Assembly (NCBI GenBank): GCA_017621735.1
Contig: JAGASM010000014.1
Location: 1-64,000, forward strand
Length of the DNA: 64,000 nt
Origin: Clostridia bacterium
Lineage (GTDB): Bacteria; Bacillota; Clostridia; Christensenellales; Borkfalkiaceae
Direction of reading: 5' to 3'
Shown here piece by piece: positions 27,595 to 35,694 of this stretch. The position numbers were made by a program, and so were the translations under genes. The number at the start of each line of letters is the position of its first letter. Positions within the stretch are counted from its first letter, which is position 1. The notes beneath the pieces are model-generated. The model did no database searches. It worked only from the letters and a program-made list of their open reading frames with translations, and was not told where the DNA came from.

Positions 27595-29820
27595 ATGGTA
27601 AAACTTATTCGGCAAGGCGTTTACTATATGGAGGACAAACTCGTCAAAGAAAACCGCGCGTTTATGACTTCGGATAAAAAGGAAAAGGCGATTCGCGGGA
27701 CGATGAGTTATTCCATACTCAATGCGCACAATTCGGGCGATGGAGAAAAGTTAAAAATTTCTTTTGACGAAATTGCATCGCACGACATCACATACGTCGG
27801 CATCATTCAAACGGCGAAGGCGAGTGGGTTGGAACAGTTCCCCATTCCGTACACCCTTACCAACTGCCACAACTCTTTGTGTGCGGTCGGCGGAACGATC
27901 AACGAAGACGATCACGTGTTCGGGCTTTCCGCTGCCAAAAAATACGGTGCAAATTACGTTCCCGCGCATATTGCCGTCATTCATCAATACATGCGTGAAA
28001 TGAGTGCGCGCTGCGGTGCGATGATCTTGGGGTCGGACTCGCATACCCGTTACGGTGCGCTCGGCACGATGGCGATCGGCGAAGGCGGTCCCGAACTTGT
28101 CAAACAAATTCTCTCTCAAACGTACGACGTTGCGCGCCCGCAGATTATCGCCGTTTACTTGAAGGGTAAACTTAGAAAGGGGGTTGGCCCTCAAGACGTT
28201 GCGCTTGCGCTCGTCAAGGCGACGTTTGCAAGCGGATTTGTTAAGAATAAGATTCTCGAGTTTATCGGGCCCGGAATTGCGGGGCTTTCGATGGATTACA
28301 GAAACGGGATCGACGTCATGACAACGGAAACGACGTGTCTTTCTACCATTTGGGAAACGGACGAAAAGACGGAAGAATATTTTATCGCGCACGGAAGAGC
28401 GGACGCATACAAAAAACTTGCGCCCGCACAACCTGCCTATTACGACGGGGCGGTTACCGTCGATTTGAGCAAGGTAGAGCCGATGATCGCGCTTCCGTTC
28501 CATCCGTCCAACGCATATCCCATCCGCGAATTGCTTGAAAATCCCTATGAGATTTTGAAAAAGGCGGAAGATCAGGGGAGAAAACTCAAAGGCGACGACA
28601 GTTTTTGCTTGACGGACAAGATCAAAGACGGAAAAATTTACGTCGAACAAGGCGTGATTGCGGGCTGCGCGGGCGGAATGTACGAAAACATTGCGGAAGC
28701 GACGGAAATTTTGCGCGATAAGAGCATCGGTGCGGGAGAGTTTACGTTGAGCGTTTATCCTTCCTCGCAACCCGTCTATAAGTCGCTCGTTGAAAACGGC
28801 TATATCGGTACGCTGATGCAAACGGGTGCCGTCGTAAAAACTGCGTTTTGCGGACCTTGTTTCGGCGCGGGGGACGTTCCCGCAAACAACGGGCTTTCTA
28901 TTCGCCATACGACGCGAAACTTTGAAAACCGCGAAGGGAGCAAGCCCGGGAACGGTCAACTTGCGGCGGTTGCGTTGATGGATGCACGCTCGATTGCGGC
29001 AACGGCTGCAAACGGAGGTGTTTTAACGTCCGCGCTTGATTACGAATACAGTAAGCGCATTAAAAAATACAAGTTTGACGGGACGATTTACCGCAATCGC
29101 GTGTATTTTGGTGCGGGCAAGGCGCAAACGGACGAGGCGTTGAAATACGGTCCGAATATCGCCGATTGGCCCGAACAAATCCCGCTTGGAAAACACCTTT
29201 TGATGAAGGTCGTTTCCGTTTTGACCGATCCTGTAACCACGACGGACGAACTCATTCCTTCGGGTGAAACTTCGTCTTATCGGTCAAATCCCTTAAAACT
29301 TTCCGAATTTGCCCTTTCCCGCAAAGATCCTTCCTACGTTCCCCGTGCAAAAGCGGTGAAAGAAGAGGAAGTATCCCGCAGAAATACGGGAAATTTGCCC
29401 GAAAGTGTTTTGAAAGATTTGAAAGAATTCCGCCCCGATGAAGGGACGGTGTACGGGAGCGTCGTCGTTTCGGTAAAGCCGGGCGACGGATCGGCGCGCG
29501 AGCAAGCGGCATCCTGTCAGCGCGTGCTCGGCGGGGTTGCGAACATCGCAAAAGAATATGCGACCAAGCGTTACCGCTCCAACCTTATCAACTGGGGAAT
29601 GATTCCCTTCCTTTGCGAGAAGGCGGGCTTAAAGGTAGGCGATTACGTTTACGTTCCCAACGTCAAAGACGTGATTGCAAACGGGGAAGAACGTGTCGTT
29701 GCAACGGTTATTTCGGGCGGAAAAACGCGCGATATCGCGCTTTCCATCGGCGCGCTTACCGAGGATGAGAAAAAGATTATTCTCGCGGGATGCTTGATCA
29801 ATTACAACAAAAAGAAGTAA
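27595..29820 (+). CDS. Aconitase-superfamily hydratase (YbhJ-like)
   Basis: 741 residues. GGAGG at 27586-27590 sets ATG 27595. The iron-sulfur and active-site motifs are present: SDSHTRYGALGTMAIGEGG near 150, GCAGG near 357 and FCGPCFG near 418 supply the cysteines for a 4Fe-4S cluster. The C-terminal swivel domain (about 600-735) has GDGSAREQAA in place of the usual GSSREHAA. Length and composition fit the YbhJ-like branch rather than classical AcnA, so the substrate may not be citrate. It is cytoplasmic. There are no other citrate-cycle genes nearby; glycerol kinase follows after a hairpin. Confidence 0.8.
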   Translation: MVKLIRQGVYYMEDKLVKENRAFMTSDKKEKAIRGTMSYSILNAHNSGDGEKLKISFDEIASHDITYVGIIQTAKASGLEQFPIPYTLTNCHNSLCAVGGTINEDDHVFGLSAAKKYGANYVPAHIAVIHQYMREMSARCGAMILGSDSHTRYGALGTMAIGEGGPELVKQILSQTYDVARPQIIAVYLKGKLRKGVGPQDVALALVKATFASGFVKNKILEFIGPGIAGLSMDYRNGIDVMTTETTCLSTIWETDEKTEEYFIAHGRADAYKKLAPAQPAYYDGAVTVDLSKVEPMIALPFHPSNAYPIRELLENPYEILKKAEDQGRKLKGDDSFCLTDKIKDGKIYVEQGVIAGCAGGMYENIAEATEILRDKSIGAGEFTLSVYPSSQPVYKSLVENGYIGTLMQTGAVVKTAFCGPCFGAGDVPANNGLSIRHTTRNFENREGSKPGNGQLAAVALMDARSIAATAANGGVLTSALDYEYSKRIKKYKFDGTIYRNRVYFGAGKAQTDEALKYGPNIADWPEQIPLGKHLLMKVVSVLTDPVTTTDELIPSGETSSYRSNPLKLSEFALSRKDPSYVPRAKAVKEEEVSRRNTGNLPESVLKDLKEFRPDEGTVYGSVVVSVKPGDGSAREQAASCQRVLGGVANIAKEYATKRYRSNLINWGMIPFLCEKAGLKVGDYVYVPNVKDVIANGEERVVATVISGGKTRDIALSIGALTEDEKKIILAGCLINYNKKK

Positions 29821-29824
29821 GTAT

Positions 29825-29852
29825 ATGCCGCGGCAACCGTCGCGGCATATTT
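29825..29852 (+). terminator. Intercistronic hairpin after the hydratase gene
   Basis: ATGCCGCG and CGCGGCAT form an 8-bp stem with an 8-nt loop, followed by ATTTTC. The short U tract suggests partial termination, setting lower expression of glycerol kinase, or an mRNA 3' end stabiliser. Confidence 0.6.
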
Positions 29853-29866
29853 TCAAAGGAGTGCTT

Positions 29867-31330
29867 ATGAAATACATCATCGCGCTTGACGCGGGGACGA
29901 CGAGCGTAAGGGCAATGCTTTATTCCGTTTCGGAAAAAAAGTTTTATTCCGTCGCACAACAAGAAATTGCACAAAGTTATCCAAATCCCGGCTGGGTAGA
30001 ACAGGATGCGGGCGAAATTTATTATAAGTGCGCGTACGTGCTCAATAAGTGCATTCGTGCGGCGGATGAGGGTGAAATCGTCGGAATCGGCATTACCAAC
30101 CAACGGGAGAGCGTCGTGTTTTGGGATCGAAAGACGGGAGAACCCGTTTGTCCCGCAATTATTTGGCAATGCCGTCGGACGAGTGAGTTTTGTAGGCAAA
30201 TCCCCCCGCAAATGCAAGAGATCATTCGCGAAAAGACGGGGCTTCAAACGGATGCCTATTTTTCCGCAAGCAAAATCAAATGGGCGATTGAACATATACC
30301 GTCCGTTTCCGCGCTCCTTGAAAGCGGAAATTTATGCGTCGGAACGATCGACAGTTATCTCATTTATAAGTTGACGGGCGGAAAAACGTTTGCGACAGAC
30401 TATACAAACGCGTGCCGAACGATGCTTTTCAATATACATACCCTTGAATGGGACGAAGACTTGCTTTCTTACTTTGGCGTTCCTCGCGCCGTGTTGCCCG
30501 AGGTAAAATCAAGTACGGATATTATGGGTGAGTACGTTTCGGGCGATCAACGCATTCTGATTGCAGGCGTTGCAGGGGATCAGCAAGCGGCGCTCTTCGG
30601 GCAGGCGTGCCACGAAAAGGGGGACGGTAAAATCACCTACGGCACGGGACTGTTTATGCTCTTTCATACGGGGGAAGAAAGTGTTCGTTCCAAGAGCGGG
30701 CTTTTGACGACGATCGGATATTCGATCGGAAAAAAGATTATTTACGCGTTGGAAGGAAGCGTCTTTAACGCGGGAAGTTGCGTTCAGTGGTTGCGCGACG
30801 AAATGCGGCTCATCGATACGAGCGCGGAGAGTGAAGATTTGGCGACTTCCGTCCCCGATACGGGCGGAGTTCGGTTTGTCCCCGCATTTACGGGATTAGG
30901 CGCTCCCTATTGGGCGGGGGAGGCAAGGGGAATGCTTTGCGGGATTACGCGCGGAACAGGGCGCGCGCACGTCGTGCGAGCCGTTTTGGAGAGTATCGCG
31001 TTCAGTGCAAAAGACCTCGCCGAATGTATGCAAAAAGATAGTCATATCCACTTAAAAGAAATCCGTTGCGACGGCGGTGCGTCGTCGAACAACTTCTTAA
31101 TGCAATTTCAAGCGGACGTGCTTGGCGTTTCCATCGATCGGCCTGTCGAGAGGGAGAGCACGGCGCTTGGCGCGGCGCTTTTGTGTGCGATTGCGCTTGG
31201 ATACGAAGATGAAAACTCCGTCAAGGAATGTAGAAAATCTGAAAAGATTTTTTATCCTTCTCCTGAAAAAGAACGGTTTGACGGCTTGTATTTGGAGTAT
31301 AAACGTGCGGTTGAACGCGCGCTGCGTTAA
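29867..31330 (+). CDS. glpK: Glycerol kinase
   Basis: 487 residues, close to the usual 495-500. AAAGGAG (29855-29861) sets ATG 29867. It belongs to the FGGY kinase family: ALDAGTTSVRA (ATP-phosphate loop) at the N terminus, ITNQRES near 82 and PAIIWQCRR near 103 for glycerol binding, GDQQAALFGQ near 240 with the catalytic Asp, and GAPYWAGEARGMLCGITRGT near 345. It phosphorylates glycerol to sn-glycerol-3-phosphate in the cytoplasm. No glycerol facilitator is adjacent. It may be transcribed from the hydratase promoter through the intercistronic hairpin. Confidence 0.92.
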   Translation: MKYIIALDAGTTSVRAMLYSVSEKKFYSVAQQEIAQSYPNPGWVEQDAGEIYYKCAYVLNKCIRAADEGEIVGIGITNQRESVVFWDRKTGEPVCPAIIWQCRRTSEFCRQIPPQMQEIIREKTGLQTDAYFSASKIKWAIEHIPSVSALLESGNLCVGTIDSYLIYKLTGGKTFATDYTNACRTMLFNIHTLEWDEDLLSYFGVPRAVLPEVKSSTDIMGEYVSGDQRILIAGVAGDQQAALFGQACHEKGDGKITYGTGLFMLFHTGEESVRSKSGLLTTIGYSIGKKIIYALEGSVFNAGSCVQWLRDEMRLIDTSAESEDLATSVPDTGGVRFVPAFTGLGAPYWAGEARGMLCGITRGTGRAHVVRAVLESIAFSAKDLAECMQKDSHIHLKEIRCDGGASSNNFLMQFQADVLGVSIDRPVERESTALGAALLCAIALGYEDENSVKECRKSEKIFYPSPEKERFDGLYLEYKRAVERALR

Positions 31331-31346
31331 AAAACGATCTTTTCAA

Positions 31347-31366
31347 AGTATTATGTCAGGCATAAT
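31347..31366 (+). repeat. 20-bp intergenic motif, copy 1
   Basis: AGTATTATGTCAGGCATAAT lies 16 nt after the glpK stop and 12 nt before its terminator. It contains a 6-bp inverted repeat ATTATG/CATAAT. Consensus of three copies: AGTAYTATGTYARRCATAAT, 16 of 20 positions invariant. Confidence 0.75.
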
Positions 31367-31378
31367 TATATGATTTTA

Positions 31379-31408
31379 CGCTTTCAGTTCTACTGAAAGC
31401 GTTTTTTT
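31379..31408 (+). terminator. Terminator of glpK
   Basis: CGCTTTCAGT and ACTGAAAGCG form a 10-bp perfect stem with loop TCT, followed by TTTTTTT. Confidence 0.9.
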
Positions 31409-31422
31409 CATTGTATAAAGGT

Positions 31423-32430
31423 ATGGATATTTTCATCATCAAAAAAAGTGCGTTTGCGTTTCGCGGCGTCAATTCGTACGACTTGGAAATTTTAGGAAAA
31501 TCAATTCTTGAACGAATGGAAGAAACGCTTTGCGCAACCGTGCTAAATGAGGGAGAACTTCCCAAGGGGGGTGGCGAACGGCTTTATTTGTATCCCGCAT
31601 TTCCGTTTGTAACGCTTTCACAAGCGCGCGCATTTTGTAAGGACCGCGCGCAATCGTTTGCGTTTGAGGGCGGTTTTTACACAAGGGACGGGAGTGGGCT
31701 TGGAGAGTTGGACGTATTGTCTTCCTTTGGCGCGCTTGGGATTTCCGTATTTAATTTGAACGATTTTATCTGCGCGCAAGAGCATGCCGCGCGGTTGCGC
31801 AACGAAATGCTTCGCCAAAACGGCGTGTTTGTAGAGGAGGGCGCGCAAATTGACGAGGGTGCAACCGTCGGCAAAGGGACCTATCTTTCTAAAAATACGG
31901 TTGTCCGCGGAAGTGTTTCCATCGGCGAAAACTGTACGGTTTTGGGGGAATGTCAACTGATCGAGTGTACGGTCGGGAGCGGAACGGAAATCAACTGCGC
32001 GCAACTGATCGAGTGTTCGGTCGGCAAAAATTGCAAAATAGGACCGTATGCGTATCTCCGTCCTTTTTCCGAGGTGGGAAACGGGTGCAGGATCGGCGAT
32101 TACGTCGAACTGAAAAACGCGACGGTTGGCGACGGAACAAAAATTGCGCATCACGCCTACGTCGGGGATGCGACGGTCGGAAAGGGGGTTAACGTCGGGT
32201 GCGGGGTTGTCTTTGCGAATTATAACGGGCGGCAAAAGTCCCGTTCTATCGTCGGCGACCGCGCGTTTATCGGGTGTAACTGTAATTTGATTGCCCCCGT
32301 TCAAGTTGGTGCAGGGGCGTACGTTGCGGCGGGAACGACGGTTGCCGATCATTTGAAAGATGGAGATTTCTGTATCGGTCGGTGCCGAGGATACGTTAAG
32401 GAGGGCGGGGCGCAAAAATATATGAAGTGA
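31423..32430 (+). CDS. GlmU-like glucosamine-1-phosphate acetyltransferase with vestigial uridyltransferase domain
   Basis: 335 residues. Residues about 118-330 are a left-handed beta-helix like the C-terminal half of GlmU. The GlmU active-site pattern is kept: LRPFSEVG (Arg), YVELKNA (Lys), AHHAYVGDA (His and Tyr), FANYNGR (Asn and Tyr) and VAAGTTV. The segment FNLNDFICAQEHAARLRN corresponds to the GlmU linker. The first 105 residues replace the 230-residue uridyltransferase domain and have no LAAGxGTRM loop or metal-binding Asp, so this protein should only acetylate glucosamine-1-phosphate. It precedes glmM and glmS, which supports the pathway. The start is uncertain: ATG 31423 has only AAAGG one nucleotide away. 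Confidence 0.75.
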   Translation: MDIFIIKKSAFAFRGVNSYDLEILGKSILERMEETLCATVLNEGELPKGGGERLYLYPAFPFVTLSQARAFCKDRAQSFAFEGGFYTRDGSGLGELDVLSSFGALGISVFNLNDFICAQEHAARLRNEMLRQNGVFVEEGAQIDEGATVGKGTYLSKNTVVRGSVSIGENCTVLGECQLIECTVGSGTEINCAQLIECSVGKNCKIGPYAYLRPFSEVGNGCRIGDYVELKNATVGDGTKIAHHAYVGDATVGKGVNVGCGVVFANYNGRQKSRSIVGDRAFIGCNCNLIAPVQVGAGAYVAAGTTVADHLKDGDFCIGRCRGYVKEGGAQKYMK

Positions 32431-32442
32431 GAAACGAAAATA

Positions 32443-32473
32443 CCCCTCTTTGCATACGATAACGTAGGAGGGG
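32443..32473 (+). promoter_or_regulatory. Possible ribosome-site-masking hairpin before glmM
   Basis: CCCCTC (32443-32448) is complementary to GAGGGG (32468-32473), which is part of the glmM Shine-Dalgarno sequence. The loop is 19 nt, so the hairpin would be weak by itself. Confidence 0.35.
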
Positions 32474-32476
32474 AAC

Positions 32477-33811
32477 GTGGGAGCATATTTCGGAACGGAC
32501 GGTTTTCGAGGGCGCGCGAACGTTACGATTACGGCACGTCATGCGTTTTGTATCGGGCAGTATCTCGGAAAATATTACGTACAAAAAAAGGGAGAAGCGC
32601 GTATTTTGATCGGAAAGGATACGCGCGTTTCTTCGTATATGTTAGAATCGGCAATGACGGCGGGGATTACCTCTTCGGGTGCAGATGCGTACCTTTTGCA
32701 CGTAACGACGACGCCTTCCGTGTCCTATTTGGTGCGGACGGACGGGTTTGACTGCGGCGTTATGATTTCCGCAAGTCATAATCCCTATTACGACAACGGC
32801 ATCAAATTGTTTAATGGCGAAGGGGAAAAGGCGGATGACGCGCTTATTTTTGGCGTAGAAGAAAACCTTTTGCGCTCGGACTTTTCGGGATTTGGGAGCG
32901 AAGTTGGAAAAATTGTCGACTGGATTGCAGGACGCAATCGGTACATTGCCTATTTGCTTGCGATTTCTTCCCGTTCTTTCCGCGGTTATAAAGTGGGACT
33001 TGATTGCTCAAACGGAAGCGCATGGATGATTGCAAAGTGCGTATTCGATGCGCTCGGTGCGCAAACGGAATGCATCGGAGTTTCTCCAAACGGAAAAAAT
33101 ATCAACGAAACGTGCGGCGCGACGGACGTGAGAAGATTGTGTAAACTCGTTCAAGATCGCGGGCTGGACGTTGGGTTTGCCTTTGACGGGGACGCCGATC
33201 GCTGTATTTGCGTGGATGAAAAGGGGAACGTCGTCGACGGGGACGGAATTTTATTCGCATGCGCTCTCGCGCTCAAAGAGAGGGGAGAATTAGGAGAAAA
33301 TGCCGTCGTTGCAACGCAAATGAGCAATTACGGGCTTACGTTATCGCTGCAACGTAAGGGAATCGCTTGCGTTTCTTCCCAAGTCGGCGATCGGTACGTA
33401 TATGAAGAAATGCTGTCAAGAGGACTGCTCCTCGGCGGAGAGCAGTCGGGGCACGTTATTTTCCGTAAGTATGCTCGGACGGGGGACGGACTGGTTACTG
33501 CAATAAAAATGATGGAAATTTTAACGGAGAAAAAATGCCCCGCCTCCCTATTGACGGAGGGGCTTTGTCGCCTTCCACAGGTACAAAAATCCGTATACGT
33601 ATCAAATAAAATGCGCATTTTGCAAGATGAGCGTTTTTTAAGCGCGCAATTTTGCGCGGAAAAAGAAATAGGGAGCGGGCGCGTGTTTATCCGTCCGTCC
33701 GGCACGGAAGAAAAGATTCGGATTCTCGTAGAAGGGGAAGATGAATTTACTTGTCGTGCCATTGCCGATCGCATAGAGAACGTCGTTTTGAAAATTGAGG
33801 AGGGCAATTAA
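32477..33811 (+). CDS. glmM: Phosphoglucosamine mutase
   Basis: 444 residues, the normal length. GTG start with AGGAGG five nt upstream; the N terminus MGAYFGTDGFRGRAN aligns with GlmM starts. The phosphoserine loop ISASHNPYYDNGIK is at about 96-109 and the metal site DGDADRC is near 236-242. The sugar-binding GGEQSGH is near 318 and the phosphate-binding RPSGTEEKIR near 405. It converts glucosamine-6-phosphate to glucosamine-1-phosphate in the cytoplasm, between GlmS and the GlmU-like acetyltransferase that flank it. The next gene starts one nucleotide after its stop. Confidence 0.95.
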   Translation: MGAYFGTDGFRGRANVTITARHAFCIGQYLGKYYVQKKGEARILIGKDTRVSSYMLESAMTAGITSSGADAYLLHVTTTPSVSYLVRTDGFDCGVMISASHNPYYDNGIKLFNGEGEKADDALIFGVEENLLRSDFSGFGSEVGKIVDWIAGRNRYIAYLLAISSRSFRGYKVGLDCSNGSAWMIAKCVFDALGAQTECIGVSPNGKNINETCGATDVRRLCKLVQDRGLDVGFAFDGDADRCICVDEKGNVVDGDGILFACALALKERGELGENAVVATQMSNYGLTLSLQRKGIACVSSQVGDRYVYEEMLSRGLLLGGEQSGHVIFRKYARTGDGLVTAIKMMEILTEKKCPASLLTEGLCRLPQVQKSVYVSNKMRILQDERFLSAQFCAEKEIGSGRVFIRPSGTEEKIRILVEGEDEFTCRAIADRIENVVLKIEEGN

Positions 33812-33812
33812 C

Positions 33813-35564
33813 ATGTGCGGAATCGTCGGTTATACGGGACGGGGAAGCGCCGCGCGCGCCGTATTTCGCGGATTAAAGGCGCTTGAGTACCGAGGGTACG
33901 ATTCGGTCGGGATTGCGCTTATGCACGGGGGACGCTTCGCGTTGCATAAGCGGGTTGGCAGAGTGGATTGCATTCAAGACGTTCAAGAACAAAACGGTGA
34001 GATCGGAATCGGGCACACGCGTTGGGCAACGCACGGCGGGGTAACGGAGGAAAATGCGCACCCGCACGTCTATCAGCGGTTTGCGGTGGTGCATAACGGC
34101 ATTATAGAAAATTACCGCATTTTGAAAGAAGAATGTCTTTTGCGCGGGGAACGGTTTTCTTCGGAAACGGATAGTGAGGTCATCGCACATCTATTCGAGT
34201 GGGAATATCGCGGAGATTTGCTTTCCGCCGCCCAAAGAGTTTGTAGGCGGTTACGCGGTTCGTATGCAATCGCCGTACTGTGTTTGGATTTTCCGAGCGT
34301 CATATTATGTGCCAAAAAGGACAGTCCGCTTCTTGTCGGCGCTTCGGTTGAGGGGCAATTTGCCGCGAGCGACCTTTCGGCGGTTGCGCGGAAAGGGGTA
34401 ACGTGTTATCGCATGGAAAACGGAGAATTTTCCATACTCGACAAGGAGAGCGTTTCCTTTTTTGGGGCGGATGGAACTGCGATTGAAAAGACGCCCGTTT
34501 CTTATTCCCTACAAGAACAGGACACGGAACTTGGCGGGTATGGACATTATATGATAAAAGAGATCGACGAAATTCCCCAAGCGGTAGAAAGGACGATTCG
34601 TGCGTTTAAGCGGGAAATCGAAGCGGTGCAAGGTCTGAAAGACGTTTTCCGCATTCACATCGTCGGGTGCGGAACGGCGTATCACAGCGGGATTGCGGCA
34701 AAACTGTTTGCGCAAAAACGGGGGTGCGTTTCCACCGAGGGATATCTTGCAAGCGAGTACCGCTACGGCGATCAGACGGTTGATGCAAATACGCTCGTGA
34801 TCGCAGTCAGTCAAAGCGGTGAAACGGCGGATACGGTTGCCGCCGCCGTCATGGCAAAAAAACGAGGCGCAAAACTCTTGGCAATCACCAACGTTGCACA
34901 TTCGACGCTGACCTCGTATGCCGACTGTGTTTTACATACAAAAGCGGGGTGTGAAGTTGCGGTAGCGGCGACAAAAAGTTACAACGCACAACTTGCCGTA
35001 TTATATTCCTTTTTCGACGCGTTTTCCGCTTGTCGAGAAAGGATTTGGAAAGGGCTTCCCGATCTATGTAAAAAAACGATTGAAGCGTCCCGCCGCGTAA
35101 AAGAGTGGGCAAATCAAATGAAGAGCGCAAAGTGCGCGTATTTTATCGGGCGAAGGTTTGATTATGCCGTAGCAATGGAAGGAAGTTTGAAGTGGAAGGA
35201 AATTACTTATCTTCCGGGCGACGGGCTTGCGGCGGGCGAACTGAAACACGGAACGCTTGCGCTCGTCGATGAAAGTACGCCCGTCGTCGCTTTGATCACC
35301 GATCAAGCGGTTGCGGATAAGACGTTTAATGCGGTGCACGAAGTAATAGCCCGCGGCGCACCCGTTTACGTTGTTACTTCCATTCCGTCGTACGCAAATT
35401 GCGAAGGGGCGGTGGATACCGTACTCATTCCGCAAACAAAGGAAGAGTATATGCCGATGCTGTCCGTTATCCCTTTGCAACTGCTCGCGTATTATGCGGC
35501 GGTCGCCTTGGGGAACGATCCCGATAAACCGCGCAATCTTGCAAAGAGCGTAACGGTAGAATAG
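33813..35564 (+). CDS. glmS: Glutamine-fructose-6-phosphate aminotransferase (isomerizing)
   Basis: 583 residues, slightly shorter than the common 600-610. ATG 33813 is chosen because GlmS needs Cys as the first residue after Met (MCGIVGYTG), and GAGGAGGG lies upstream. Domains: N-terminal glutaminase (1-210, with HTRWATHG near 70) and two SIS sugar-isomerase domains (about 270-410 and 435-570; VSQSGETADT, CEVAVAATKSY, ELKHGTLAL). It ends in NLAKSVTVE as in the family. It makes glucosamine-6-phosphate from fructose-6-phosphate and glutamine, the first step of UDP-GlcNAc synthesis. No glmS ribozyme is present in its leader, since it follows glmM directly. Confidence 0.96.
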   Translation: MCGIVGYTGRGSAARAVFRGLKALEYRGYDSVGIALMHGGRFALHKRVGRVDCIQDVQEQNGEIGIGHTRWATHGGVTEENAHPHVYQRFAVVHNGIIENYRILKEECLLRGERFSSETDSEVIAHLFEWEYRGDLLSAAQRVCRRLRGSYAIAVLCLDFPSVILCAKKDSPLLVGASVEGQFAASDLSAVARKGVTCYRMENGEFSILDKESVSFFGADGTAIEKTPVSYSLQEQDTELGGYGHYMIKEIDEIPQAVERTIRAFKREIEAVQGLKDVFRIHIVGCGTAYHSGIAAKLFAQKRGCVSTEGYLASEYRYGDQTVDANTLVIAVSQSGETADTVAAAVMAKKRGAKLLAITNVAHSTLTSYADCVLHTKAGCEVAVAATKSYNAQLAVLYSFFDAFSACRERIWKGLPDLCKKTIEASRRVKEWANQMKSAKCAYFIGRRFDYAVAMEGSLKWKEITYLPGDGLAAGELKHGTLALVDESTPVVALITDQAVADKTFNAVHEVIARGAPVYVVTSIPSYANCEGAVDTVLIPQTKEEYMPMLSVIPLQLLAYYAAVALGNDPDKPRNLAKSVTVE

Positions 35565-35638
35565 TTTTTCCACTTGTCGCCGTTTCGCGACGAATCGAGT
35601 AAAATAATTTTTTTTACAAACAATTTTTTCGACAAATA

Positions 35639-35667
35639 TTGACAACGTTTTCGCCTTTTGGTACAAT
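35639..35667 (+). promoter_or_regulatory. Promoter of the membrane protein/LemA pair
   Basis: TTGACA at 35639-35644 and TACAAT at 35662-35667 are 17 nt apart, 27 nt before the ATG. Confidence 0.8.
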
Positions 35668-35694
35668 ATCAAAGAAAAAAACGGGAGAACGGGC

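Noticed and set aside
29825-29866. A small open frame starting at the ATG at 29825, leading into glpK
   Set aside because: It begins inside a hairpin and has no ribosome site; glpK has a good site for ATG 29867.
31347-31366. A dif site for XerCD
   Set aside because: Three copies with a 3-5 nt centre instead of a single 28-bp site with a 6-nt centre; only parts resemble Xer arms.
33600-33813. A glmS ribozyme before glmS
   Set aside because: glmS begins one nucleotide after glmM, so the upstream region is coding and cannot hold the ribozyme.
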